Positions 34,006 through 42,425 of a stretch of 64,000 bases of DNA are shown in pieces. The position numbers were made by a program, and so were the translations under genes. Origin of the DNA: Streptomyces lincolnensis. Its GTDB lineage: Bacteria; Actinomycetota; Actinomycetes; Streptomycetales; Streptomycetaceae. How positions within the stretch are numbered: position 1 is the first letter of the stretch; each line of letters begins with the position of its first letter. The stretch lies in the NCBI RefSeq assembly GCF_021173675.1, contig NZ_JAIHON010000018.1, forward strand, positions 124,001 through 188,000, read 5' to 3'. The notes under the pieces are model-generated. The model saw only the letters and a program-made list of their open reading frames with translations, made no database searches and was not told where the DNA came from.

Positions 34006-34992
34006 TCAGACCAGGACCGGGCCGTTGTCCGCCCGGTGGGGGCGGCTGAGGCGGTTGTCCAGGTGGACGAAGATGCGGTGCAGCCAGCGGTCCCGGCCGT
34101 CGTAGCGGGGGACGAAGTCGGTACGGCCGTGCACGACCAGGCGGTTGTCGAGGAAGACCAGCTCACCGGGGGCCAGCACCAGCGACTCGGAGGTGGCGAG
34201 CATGGTGTCGCGCAGCCGGGTCAGGGCGTGGCCGGCCTCCTCGTCGAGCGCCGAGGTGGCGTTGAAGTCGACGCGGAGGTCGGGGTCCTCGGAGCTGCCG
34301 CCCAGCACCGGGTGCGGCTCGGTGCGCTCGGCGGAGCGGAAGGAGGGCGGCGCCTCGGTCACGAAGCGGGGCGCTTCCAGGATCTTGCGGTCCGCCTCGT
34401 CGATCCGGCCGAGGACGCGGCGGACCGAGCAGACCTGGGTGCCGGCCGTGCCCTCGTGGTCGGAGCGCAGGCACAACAGGCCGACGTAGTGCGGGCGGTG
34501 GGGGTGGAAGGCGTTCTCGATGTGGAACTCCAGCGGTACGGAACCGCCGTTGCTCTGCGAACGGGCCAGCGAGGGGACCGGCACCACGTTCTGCACGAGC
34601 GCCCCGAACTTCTCGTCCCGGTAGGCGATGACCTCGCCGAGCTGCTGCCCGACCAGCATCGCCACGGCGGCCGGGACGGTGGCGGCCCGCTCCACCGAGT
34701 CCGGCACGCTCGGGGTCTCCGGCAGCAGGTCGCCGTCGACGGGGAGACCCGCCAGGCACAGCAGGCCGTCGGAGCCCGCGTCGCTGCGGTACTGGCGGAT
34801 CCGTTCGAGCAGGCGCAGGGGCAGCCGGCAGCTGAGCCGCCGCGCCTCGGCGACCCAGGCCTCCTCGTCGACCAGGCCGGAAGCGACCCGGCGCAGTTCC
34901 TCGGCCAGGGCACGCACCTCGGCGCACTCGTCGACGGTGAGGTCGAGACGGAACGGGATGGCGGTATCGACTGATATGTCAGCGATGGACAC
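34006..34992 (-). CDS. Clavaminate-synthase/AsnO-like Fe(II)/2-oxoglutarate amino acid hydroxylase
   Basis: 328 residues from GTG 34992, with GAGAGGCG upstream. The iron site is HxE...H: His157 and Glu159 in FHIENAF and His288 in LVVHGRTDF. The 2-oxoglutarate Arg is in DGRDRWLHR. The use of Glu rather than Asp, the following HPHRPHYV stretch and the spacing are as in AsnO (L-Asn beta-hydroxylase of the CDA pathway) and VioC (L-Arg). Combined with an Asn-like adenylation code in the neighbouring NRPS gene, 3-hydroxylation of asparagine is the leading prediction. Arg or another amino acid is possible. Confidence 0.85.
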   Translation of the reverse strand: MSIADISVDTAIPFRLDLTVDECAEVRALAEELRRVASGLVDEEAWVAEARRLSCRLPLRLLERIRQYRSDAGSDGLLCLAGLPVDGDLLPETPSVPDSVERAATVPAAVAMLVGQQLGEVIAYRDEKFGALVQNVVPVPSLARSQSNGGSVPLEFHIENAFHPHRPHYVGLLCLRSDHEGTAGTQVCSVRRVLGRIDEADRKILEAPRFVTEAPPSFRSAERTEPHPVLGGSSEDPDLRVDFNATSALDEEAGHALTRLRDTMLATSESLVLAPGELVFLDNRLVVHGRTDFVPRYDGRDRWLHRIFVHLDNRLSRPHRADNGPVLV

Positions 34993-35106
34993 GGTTTTCG
35001 CCTCTCGTGTGTTCGGCACGGGCTGGAAGCAGACACCTGGGGCGGCCGGGACAGCCGGAGCAACCGGGGGCGACCGGGGCAACCGGCTGTGGGACGGCCG
35101 TGCGGG

Positions 35107-37542
35107 TCAGAGCAGGCTCTGCAGCGCGCGCGTGTCGACCTTTCCGTTGGTCGTCAGCGGCACCTGGTCGATGGCGACGAAGTGCGCGGGGATCATGTAG
35201 CCGGGCAGGACGGCCGCGAGGTGGTCCCGCAGCTCGGCGGGCTCCGCGCGCTGTCCGTCCGCGGGGATCACATAGGCGGCCAGCGAGCGGGAACGGGTGG
35301 TTCCCACGGCGATGACGACGGCCTCGGCCACGCTCGCGTGGTCCCTCAACCGGGCCTGGATCTCGCCCAGTTCGACCCGGTAGCCGCGGATCTTGACCTG
35401 GTGGTCGACGCGGCCGAGGAACTCCAGCGAGCCGTCGGCCCGCCACCGGGCCCGGTCGCCGGTGCGGTACAGGCGGGCGCCGGGGGCGCCGAACGGGTCG
35501 GGCAGGAACCGCTCCGCCGTCAGCGCCGGGCGGTCCAGATAGCCGCGGGCCACGCCCGCCCCGCCGATGAAGACCTCACCGGGGACGCCGACGGGCACGG
35601 GCTCCAGCCGGTCGGTCAGCACGTACATCGTGGTGTTCGGGATCGGTGCCCCGAGCGGGATCAGCTCCGTCGCGGGCGGCTCGGCGAGCGTCTCGCCGGA
35701 GTTGCCCACGGTGATCTCGGTCGGCCCGTACTCGGTGGCCACGGCCGTTCCCCCGGGTCCGGCGAACTCGATCCAGCGGCGCGCCAGTTCACTGGTGAAC
35801 GCGTCCCCGGCCGCGATGACGAGCCCGGCGAGACCGTGGATCTCCTCGGGGGTCAGGTCGTAGCTCAGCAGGTCGAGATGGCCCGGCGTCATCTTGATGA
35901 AGCTGTACGGCGCTCCCGCCGCGAGCTGGTCCCCGAGGTCGGCGGTGTCCAGCGGATCGGACAGCAGGTGCACGGGCTGCCCGGTCAGCAGCGGCGCGAA
36001 CAGGCTCGGCATCCCCAGGTCGAACGAGATCGACGAGAACACCGGCGCCCCGCCGGTACCCCGCGCCGCGTACGCCTCCGCCGTCCACAGCAGGTAGTTC
36101 GCCAGCCCCGCGTGCTCCACCATCACCCCCTTGGGGTTGCCGGTGGAACCCGAGGTGTAGATGACGTACGCGAGAGACCGGGGGTCCGCGGGCGGCGTGC
36201 CGAGCGGCTCCGGCGAGCACGCGTCGATGACCTCGCGGTCGCGGTCGAGGAGGACGAGGGCGAGGTCGAGGTCGGTCGGCGGGCTGTCGTCCCCGGCCGA
36301 CGGGACAACCGTTTCTGCGGCGCGCCGGCCACCGGCGCTCACGACGGAAGCTGCGGTGTCCTCAGCGGGAGCGGTGTCCTCGACGGTGAGCGGCCGCAGG
36401 GCCGCCACATGGGCGGTCTCGCTGACCACCAGCTCGCAGCCCGCCGCGGTGATCATGTGCCGCAGGCGGTCGGCCGGCAGGGACGGGTCCAGCGGGAGAT
36501 ACCCCGCGCCGGACTTCCACACGCCGAGCAGGGCGGGCAGCAGGTCGGGGGTGCGGCGCAGGCAGACGCCGACCAGGGTGTCGGGACGAGCGCCCAGGGC
36601 GGTCAGCCGACGGGCGATCCGGTTGGCGCGTGCGTCCAGTTCGCGGTACGACAACTCGGTGCCGGCGACCCGCACGGCCGGCGCGTCCGGCGTCCGTGCG
36701 GCCTGCGCCTCGATCAGCGCACCGACGGTGAGCACGCCACGGTCCGCGGTCGCGCCGACGCTCCACTTCCCGAGCAGCGACTCCCGGTCACCGGGGGCCA
36801 GTCGGGCGGCCTGCGCGTCCCCGTCGGGGTCGGCGGCCATCGCCTCCAGCACCTCGCGGTACATCGCGCGGAGGCTCTCCGGATACGGCGGGGTGATGGC
36901 GGCGGCGGGCATGGTCAGGGTCAACCGCGTGTCGTCCACGGCGACTTCGAGACCGTAGGCGACGTCCGCGGCGCGCGTGGCGGCGTCGGTGACGAACAAC
37001 ACGCGCTCGCCGTAGGCGACCTCGTGGGCGGAATCAGAACCGGACTCGGACTCGGAACCGGACTCGGACTCGGAACCGGACTCGGACTCGGACTCGGAAC
37101 CGGGCTTGGGCTCGACGGACCCGGACCCGGCTTCGACCCCGGCCCCGGAAACCCCCGCGCCCGCGCCCACACCGGTATCCACACCCGCGCCCCGCACCGC
37201 CTTGGCCACCCGCAGCACCAGCTCCTGCCAGGTCGCCGCGGTCCGCAGGACAGGCAGCCGCCGGACTCCGGTGCCGAGGTCCACCTCGGTGTGGCGGTCG
37301 TCCGCCTCGCCCAGCATGCTCAGCACCTTGACGTGGGCGGCGAGCAGCACAATCACCGGCTCGGTGCCGCAGATACCGGCGAGCGCGCTCAGCCCGCCGA
37401 CGAGATCCCCGTACTCGACCCGCTCGACGTACGCGGCAGACGCGTCCCGCGCCCCCTCACCCTCACCCGGCGCCGCGCGCCAGGCCGTGGGCAGTCCGAA
37501 CTCGGCGGTTCCGGCGCCCACTCCCCCGTTGGCCGAACTCAT
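35107..37542 (-). CDS. Nonribosomal peptide synthetase: condensation C-lobe remnant plus adenylation domain
   Basis: 811 residues. Adenylation motifs are complete: YTSGSTGNPKG (462-472), EYGPTE (604-609), YRTGD (692-696), the GRVDHQVKIRGYRVE region (710-724) and NGK with Lys801. Manual alignment to PheA gives code D508 L509 P512 K550 I576 A578 E604 V612 G613 K801, close to Asn (DLTKLGEVGK). Residues 40-120 and 172-245 resemble only the C-terminal lobe of a condensation domain; no HHxxxDG is present. A Ser/Glu/Gly repeat (148-171) separates them. No carrier domain follows; the carrier protein is encoded separately at 38381. It overlaps the FkbM gene by 4 bp. Confidence 0.88.
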   Translation of the reverse strand: MSSANGGVGAGTAEFGLPTAWRAAPGEGEGARDASAAYVERVEYGDLVGGLSALAGICGTEPVIVLLAAHVKVLSMLGEADDRHTEVDLGTGVRRLPVLRTAATWQELVLRVAKAVRGAGVDTGVGAGAGVSGAGVEAGSGSVEPKPGSESESESGSESESGSESESGSDSAHEVAYGERVLFVTDAATRAADVAYGLEVAVDDTRLTLTMPAAAITPPYPESLRAMYREVLEAMAADPDGDAQAARLAPGDRESLLGKWSVGATADRGVLTVGALIEAQAARTPDAPAVRVAGTELSYRELDARANRIARRLTALGARPDTLVGVCLRRTPDLLPALLGVWKSGAGYLPLDPSLPADRLRHMITAAGCELVVSETAHVAALRPLTVEDTAPAEDTAASVVSAGGRRAAETVVPSAGDDSPPTDLDLALVLLDRDREVIDACSPEPLGTPPADPRSLAYVIYTSGSTGNPKGVMVEHAGLANYLLWTAEAYAARGTGGAPVFSSISFDLGMPSLFAPLLTGQPVHLLSDPLDTADLGDQLAAGAPYSFIKMTPGHLDLLSYDLTPEEIHGLAGLVIAAGDAFTSELARRWIEFAGPGGTAVATEYGPTEITVGNSGETLAEPPATELIPLGAPIPNTTMYVLTDRLEPVPVGVPGEVFIGGAGVARGYLDRPALTAERFLPDPFGAPGARLYRTGDRARWRADGSLEFLGRVDHQVKIRGYRVELGEIQARLRDHASVAEAVVIAVGTTRSRSLAAYVIPADGQRAEPAELRDHLAAVLPGYMIPAHFVAIDQVPLTTNGKVDTRALQSLL
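37030..37101 (-). repeat. Low-complexity Ser-Glu/Gly-Ser coding repeat
   Basis: An in-frame tract encoding alternating Ser-Glu and Gly-Ser residues (148-171 of the synthetase). The DNA consists of repeated 6-bp units (TCGGAC, GACTCG type on the plus strand), typical of slippage expansion. It lies in a linker between remnant condensation segments. Confidence 0.8.
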
Positions 37543-38384
37543 GGCGATACTCCCTCCTCACGGGAGGCGAACACGTTGTACACGCTGGTCCCCCGGTACT
37601 CCTCCGGCTGCTCGACCACGGTCGTCATCCCGCGCGCGGCGAACAGCTCGGTGACCTCGGCCAGTTCGCCGTTGTCGTCCTCGACCTCGACGGCCGCCTG
37701 GGCGATCCGGGGCCACAGCGAGTCGCCGATGCCCTTGAGGACCTTCACCTCGAAGCCCTCGACGTCGATCTTCAGGAAGTCGATGCGGTCGATGCCGAGC
37801 TCCGCCGCCACCGTCTCCAGCCGGTCGATGCGGCAGGACACCCGCTCCACCGCCTCGAAGCGGCCCTCGATGAGTTCGTCGGCCTCTTCGAGCACCAGCT
37901 CCCGGCGCTCCTGGTCGAGAGTTTCCGCGATGTTCCCGATGTACGACTTGACGAGCGCGCGATCCACTTCGGGATCCGCGTCGAAGCCGGACATCATCGA
38001 GTACTGCGGATAAAAAGTGAGCTCGCGGGTTTGCGGGGCATCCCCGAGGGCCATGTTGAAGACGGAGACGTTCGCCAGTCCGCCGACGTTCTTGTGCAGT
38101 GCGTCGAACGTGCGCGGAACGGGCTCGAAGGAGAACACCCGAGCATCCGGAAAGTTCGTCGCCATGAACAGCGCGAACATTCCTATGTTGGCACCCACAT
38201 CGACGACAACAGGCTGCTCGGGAAACCGAAAACCCTCCGGCGGCACATATGACTGGTCCTCGAATATCTCTTTGTAAAGATACTCGGTCTCACTGCGGTT
38301 GAGCCCATGCACGGACAATCCGTTGGGCAGGGTCCGCAGATCGGTCGACTGCTCGGTCGACTGCTCGGCCACCTGGTCACTCAC
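37539..38384 (-). CDS. FkbM-family methyltransferase
   Basis: 281 residues from GTG 38384, overlapping the carrier-protein stop (GTGA). SAM-binding motif I is VDVGANIG (61-68), followed by FSFEPVPRTFDAL, and the FkbM signature IDFLKIDVEGFEVKVLKGI lies near residue 205. Family members methylate oxygen in natural products. A methoxylated residue, for example methoxy-asparagine or methoxy-aspartate as in A54145-type lipopeptides, would fit the neighbouring hydroxylase. Sugar or other hydroxyl targets remain possible. Confidence 0.88.
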   Translation of the reverse strand: MSDQVAEQSTEQSTDLRTLPNGLSVHGLNRSETEYLYKEIFEDQSYVPPEGFRFPEQPVVVDVGANIGMFALFMATNFPDARVFSFEPVPRTFDALHKNVGGLANVSVFNMALGDAPQTRELTFYPQYSMMSGFDADPEVDRALVKSYIGNIAETLDQERRELVLEEADELIEGRFEAVERVSCRIDRLETVAAELGIDRIDFLKIDVEGFEVKVLKGIGDSLWPRIAQAAVEVEDDNGELAEVTELFAARGMTTVVEQPEEYRGTSVYNVFASREEGVSP

Positions 38385-38626
38385 GCGGCATCGCTCCTGG
38401 TCAGGCTAGCAGCCAGAAGGGCCGGCGTGGGATTGCGGAACACCGCCGAACTGCGGAAACCGATCCCGCGCCTACGCGCCGCGGCTACCACGTCCACGAC
38501 CTTCAGCGAATCACCGCCGAGATCGAAAAAATTGTCGTCAGGACCTACATCGACACCGAACAACCCCCTCCAGATGTCCCGTATCTCGCGCTCGATCTCT
38601 TCACCCGACAGGTTGCTCTCGATCAC
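38381..38626 (-). CDS. Free-standing peptidyl/acyl carrier protein
   Basis: 81 residues. The phosphopantetheine attachment motif is FFDLGGDSLKVVDV with the modified Ser at residue 41. The four-helix carrier fold is predicted across the protein. Start GTG 38626. It is the first gene of the minus-strand set and is likely loaded in trans by the adenylation protein at 35107, which lacks its own carrier domain. Confidence 0.93.
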   Translation of the reverse strand: MIESNLSGEEIEREIRDIWRGLFGVDVGPDDNFFDLGGDSLKVVDVVAAARRRGIGFRSSAVFRNPTPALLAASLTRSDAA

Positions 38627-38669
38627 GCCACGGACCGTAGCACGGGGTTAACGGAACGGAAAAGGGATG

Positions 38670-38686
38670 GTCTCGAATCATGAGAC
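38670..38686. promoter_or_regulatory. Inverted repeat in divergent promoter region of the cluster
   Basis: GTCTC (38670-38674) and GAGAC (38682-38686) with a 7-bp AT-richer spacer, in the 230-bp gap between the carrier-protein gene and the PP-loop gene. The whole gap is richer in A/T than its surroundings and should contain both promoters. A regulator binding here would control both arms of the cluster, but no regulator gene is inside the cluster. Confidence 0.35.
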
Positions 38687-38856
38687 ACGCCACATCGAGT
38701 CCGTTTTTTCCGCGTCTCGGTCCTTTTCTCGCACTGGACATCTCGAGTTACCTCTGCGATATCCTCCGGCGGGTTGGTCGGGGGAACCGGGACGCGCGGA
38801 TCGCGTACTGAATTGGAAAATTCCCCCTTCCGCTTGTGACGAGACGGGGAACGAGA

Positions 38857-40392
38857 TTGTCCGCCGAGACCAGCACGACAGCCGAGACCATCGACACCAC
38901 CGACGAGGTGCGCCGCACCACCCTCGCGGAGCTGCGCCAGTGGCTCTCCGCCGACCACCTGGACGAGGTGGAGCGCTGCGTTCCCAAACTCCGCGCCCAG
39001 CTGGAGGAGCTGGGCCCGCTGCGTGAGCGCGTCGTCATGGTCGCCTACGGCGGCGGCAAGGACAGCGCGTACACCACCGCCTTCGTCCGGACCATGCAGC
39101 TGCGGATGTTCGAGGAGGCGGGCGAGACCTTCCGGCTGCGGGTGGTGACCATGCGGCACGCCGGCATGCCGGTCGCGGTGATGCACAACATCGACCGCAC
39201 CTACGCGGCGCTCCGGCTGGAGCAGGACCCGGACTGCGAGCAGCTGCTGGTCGACGGCGACGAGATCTCGCCGTTCCACGTCGACCTCCCGCAGCGCGAC
39301 CACGTGATCGCCAGGAACCGGCTGGACATCCTGGTCACCGGCCACCGCACCCTGGGCGACGGCCGTCCGACCTTCTGCAACGCCTGCAACCTGAGCGCGG
39401 CCCACGCCTTCGGCCTCGGTGCCTCCTACGACGGCGGCGTGGACGTCATCATCACCGGCGACTCGCCCTACGAGCAGCGCACCTACCTGGTCTGGATCCA
39501 CCGCCTCGCGGAGCGCATGGGGGTGGCCCCCGTCGGCCAGGACCGCGCGGGCTTCCGCGGTGTGCTGAAGGCCACGGACAACATCGGCCGGGCCTACTTC
39601 GGCGACATCTACGGCACGGGCGAGAAGGACCTCATCGAGGAGCGCCGGGTCCACCACGACACGCCCGACCAGCTGCGGTTCTTCTCCATCTACGACGACA
39701 CCGCCTACGCCTCGGGCGACCACTGGGACCTGCTGACGGACTTCCTCGGCTTCCGCTTCGACGAACTCGCCTTCAGCTTCTCCGAGTCCGACTGCGGCAA
39801 CCCCGCACTGATGGCCCACATCCGCGGCCTGAAGTGCGAGCGCGTCTTCGGCCGCAGCTACGCGGAGGGCCTGGACGAGTACGTGGCCTTCGGCAAGCAG
39901 CTGATGCGGAAGAAGGAGTTCCCGGACCAGCTGATCGAGATGATCAGTGCCCGGTACGAGGGTGAGGGCGCCGTCGAGCGGATGCGCGCGGCCATGGACG
40001 CCTACGCCCTGGACTGCTTCGACATCACCGAGGAGCAGTTGATCTGCATGGTCCACTCCCCCTTCACCGACGCCGGGGCCGGTCTGCCCGCGTACGTGAA
40101 GGCGGAACAGCCGCATCTGCACGGCGAGTTGACCGCACTGACCGGTCTGCTCACCTCGGACGCCGCCCCCGCCGCCGACCAGGCCGACCTGGTGGCCGAG
40201 GTGGAGCGGTTCAGCGGTCTTCCCCTCGCCCAGCTGCGGGTTCTGGCCAACCGGACGGGACGCTCGCTCACCGGTATGGGACAGTCGGGGGTCGTGGATC
40301 TCATCCTCGACGGCGACCCGCACAAACTGCGCATCGCCACCCGACACACCGCCGACGGCCCCGTCGTCGACGAGCTGATCTCCGGAAGGTAG
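38857..40392 (+). CDS. PP-loop (adenine nucleotide alpha-hydrolase) enzyme with CxxC motif
   Basis: 511 residues from TTG 38857, preferred because GGGGAACGAGA precedes it; GTG 38836 is the alternative. The PP-loop is YGGGKDS at 64-70, which binds ATP and forms adenylated intermediates. FCNACNLSAAHAFG has Cys174 and Cys177, similarly placed to the CxxC pair of tRNA thiolases such as TtcA/TtuA, followed by VIITGDSPYE. About 250 further residues are unfamiliar. The family includes thiolases, amidotransferase-like enzymes and CtaC of closthioamide biosynthesis, which is linked to thioamide formation. The precise reaction here is unknown. The TSUP exporter follows 7 bp later. Confidence 0.75.
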   Translation: MSAETSTTAETIDTTDEVRRTTLAELRQWLSADHLDEVERCVPKLRAQLEELGPLRERVVMVAYGGGKDSAYTTAFVRTMQLRMFEEAGETFRLRVVTMRHAGMPVAVMHNIDRTYAALRLEQDPDCEQLLVDGDEISPFHVDLPQRDHVIARNRLDILVTGHRTLGDGRPTFCNACNLSAAHAFGLGASYDGGVDVIITGDSPYEQRTYLVWIHRLAERMGVAPVGQDRAGFRGVLKATDNIGRAYFGDIYGTGEKDLIEERRVHHDTPDQLRFFSIYDDTAYASGDHWDLLTDFLGFRFDELAFSFSESDCGNPALMAHIRGLKCERVFGRSYAEGLDEYVAFGKQLMRKKEFPDQLIEMISARYEGEGAVERMRAAMDAYALDCFDITEEQLICMVHSPFTDAGAGLPAYVKAEQPHLHGELTALTGLLTSDAAPAADQADLVAEVERFSGLPLAQLRVLANRTGRSLTGMGQSGVVDLILDGDPHKLRIATRHTADGPVVDELISGR

Positions 40393-40399
40393 CAGGCAC

Positions 40400-41155
40400 G
40401 TGAACGGCATGGAGGCCGCCGCCATCGCGGCCGCGAGCGTGGCGGCGGGCGCCATCAACGCCGTCGTGGGTTCCGGCACGCTCATCACCTTTCCGACCCT
40501 GGTGGCCTGTGGTTTTCCGCCGGTGCTGGCCAATGTGACCAACAACATCGGTCTCGTGCCCGGGGTGCTCAGCGCCGCCTACGGCTACCGCCGTGAGCTG
40601 CGCGGGCAGCTGCGCCGGCTGCTCCGCTTCGGTGCGGCGTCCCTGATCGGCGGCCTCACCGGTGCCGTTCTCCTGCTCCAGCTGGACTCCTCGGCGTTCG
40701 ACACCGTCGTACCGGTGCTGATCCTCGCCGCGTGCGTGCTCGTGCTGCTCCAGCCGCGTCTGAACGCGTGGCTGAAGCGGCGCGAGCGGCGCGGCGGTGA
40801 GGACGGCGGGGTGCCGATGTGGTGCGGGGTGCTGGGCACCGGCGTGTACGGCGGCTACTTCGGCGCCGCCCAGGGCGTCATCCTGATGGGGCTGTTCGGC
40901 AGCTTCCTGCGGGACGATCTGCAACGGCTCAACGCGGCGAAGAACGTCCTCGCCGCGATCGTCAACGGCGCCGCCGCGGTGGTGTTCGTCGCGGCGGCCG
41001 ACGTCGACTGGGCCGCGGCCGCGGTGATCGCCGCGGGCTCGACCCTCGGCGGCCTGATCGGGGCCCGGGTGGGGCGCAGGCTGCCGGCGGTGGCGCTGCG
41101 GGCCGTCATCGTCGTCGTCGGGGTCACCGCGGCGACGTTCATGATCGTCGGCTGA
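40400..41155 (+). CDS. TSUP (TauE/SafE) family membrane transporter
   Basis: 251 residues from GTG 40400, eight hydrophobic helices in two repeats. AGAINAVVGSGTLITFPTLVACGFPPVLANVTNN, read in two parts around residues 17-50, and GVYGGYFGAAQGVILM around 148 are the paired TSUP motifs. The family moves sulfite, sulfonates such as sulfoacetate, and related organic anions. It starts 7 bp after the PP-loop gene and is probably cotranscribed. A sulfur-containing substrate is attractive given the neighbours, but the family is not restricted to sulfur compounds. Confidence 0.87.
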   Translation: MNGMEAAAIAAASVAAGAINAVVGSGTLITFPTLVACGFPPVLANVTNNIGLVPGVLSAAYGYRRELRGQLRRLLRFGAASLIGGLTGAVLLLQLDSSAFDTVVPVLILAACVLVLLQPRLNAWLKRRERRGGEDGGVPMWCGVLGTGVYGGYFGAAQGVILMGLFGSFLRDDLQRLNAAKNVLAAIVNGAAAVVFVAAADVDWAAAAVIAAGSTLGGLIGARVGRRLPAVALRAVIVVVGVTAATFMIVG

Positions 41156-41182
41156 GCGGCCGGCACCTCTCCGTACCGGGGC

Positions 41183-42424
41183 TCACGGCTGTTCCGCCTC
41201 GAACTCGAAGGTCTCGATGATCCGGTGGATGTCCCGCGTGACCTGCCGCTGGTCCTCGTGGAGCAGGATGAACCGGCCGCTGTGCAGGGCGTCGTAGCTG
41301 CCCCCGGGTTCGAGGATCTGGCCGGGCCGGGGGACGAGTTCCCGCCATACGCTCGGGACCGTCGGCTTCATGGGTGTCGCCCGGGTCACCCGGAGCGGCA
41401 GTCCGTCCGGCTTGGGCAGGACGAGCCAGCCACCGCTGGGATCCCCCTGCTTCGGCGGCAGTTCGACGCGCTCCCCGGACAGGGTCCTGAGGCAGGCCTC
41501 GTACAGGTTGACCCCGAAGAGCTTGTTCAGCAGGTGCGGCACCTCGCTGCCGCCGACCCGGCCGCCCACCTCCAGGAAGACCAGCTCGCCCGAGCCGGTG
41601 ACGAACAGCTCCAGGTGGAAGGGGGTGTCCCGCAGCCCCAGGGCCGCGATGCACTCGCGGGAGAACTCCTCGATGCGTCCCCGCAGTTCGGACTCCTGGA
41701 GGACCACCGAGCCCAGCGGTGAGCCGGAGCCGAAGGAGAGGCAGTCGCCGACGTAGACGGAGGCGACCTGGAAGGGGACCTCGCAGCGGGCGTCGGCGAA
41801 GCCGTCCACGTGGTGCACGACCCCCGTGACGAACTCCTCGATCTCGTACCGCGACAGGTCGAGCGTGGGCAGCAGCTCCCGCAGCGTCGCCTCGTCGTCC
41901 ACCCGGTGCACGCCGATGCTCGCGGCACCGTCGACCGGCTTGACGATCACCGGATAGCCGGTGGCCGCGGCGAAGGCGACGCTCTGCTCCACGTCGGCGC
42001 ACCCGGCGAAGCGCGGGACGCGGATCCCCGCCTCGGCGAGCACCTCCTTCATCCTGACCTTGTCCCGGTAGACGGCGACCTCCTCGGGCGTCGGCCCGGG
42101 GATGCCGAGCTCGACCCGTACCCGGGCGGCGATCTCCAGCGTGAACTCGGACAGGGCGATCAGCCGGTCGACGGGGCCGGCCTTCTCCACGACCTCCTCG
42201 ACGGCCGAGCGCAGCTGGTCGAACTCGTTGACGTCCTCGACCCGCACGTAGTGCGCGATACGGCCGGGGTCGACGAGCACGCCCTCGGCGCCGAGGGCGT
42301 CGACGACATAGCTGATCCGGTGCCTGTCGTGGTCGAGGAACTCCTCGTACCGGGTGAGCTCGTTGTCCCAGCGATCGGGGTCGGCATCGAAGCGGGGCCA
42401 GCGGTTGACCAGGACGATATGCAT
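41183..42424 (-). CDS. ATP-grasp ligase (peptide cluster, second copy)
   Basis: 413 residues. MHIVLVNRWPRF opens the pre-grasp domain. RDKVRMKEVLAEAGIRVPRF and YPVIVKPVDGAASIGVHRV form the nucleotide-binding core, and FHLELFVTGSGELVFLEVGGRVGGSEVP supplies metal-binding Glu and Asn-like positions. It is related to biotin carboxylase-like and carnosine-synthase-like ligases and differs clearly from the copy at 32518. It likely joins a second acid and amine. It follows the MFS gene with 1 bp between and converges on the TSUP gene. Confidence 0.85.
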   Translation of the reverse strand: MHIVLVNRWPRFDADPDRWDNELTRYEEFLDHDRHRISYVVDALGAEGVLVDPGRIAHYVRVEDVNEFDQLRSAVEEVVEKAGPVDRLIALSEFTLEIAARVRVELGIPGPTPEEVAVYRDKVRMKEVLAEAGIRVPRFAGCADVEQSVAFAAATGYPVIVKPVDGAASIGVHRVDDEATLRELLPTLDLSRYEIEEFVTGVVHHVDGFADARCEVPFQVASVYVGDCLSFGSGSPLGSVVLQESELRGRIEEFSRECIAALGLRDTPFHLELFVTGSGELVFLEVGGRVGGSEVPHLLNKLFGVNLYEACLRTLSGERVELPPKQGDPSGGWLVLPKPDGLPLRVTRATPMKPTVPSVWRELVPRPGQILEPGGSYDALHSGRFILLHEDQRQVTRDIHRIIETFEFEAEQP

Positions 42425-42425
42425 G

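Noticed and set aside
38623..40548. A 641-codon minus-strand open frame opposite the PP-loop gene
   Set aside because: Antisense artefact; the plus strand carries the PP-loop and CxxC motifs and proper codon bias.
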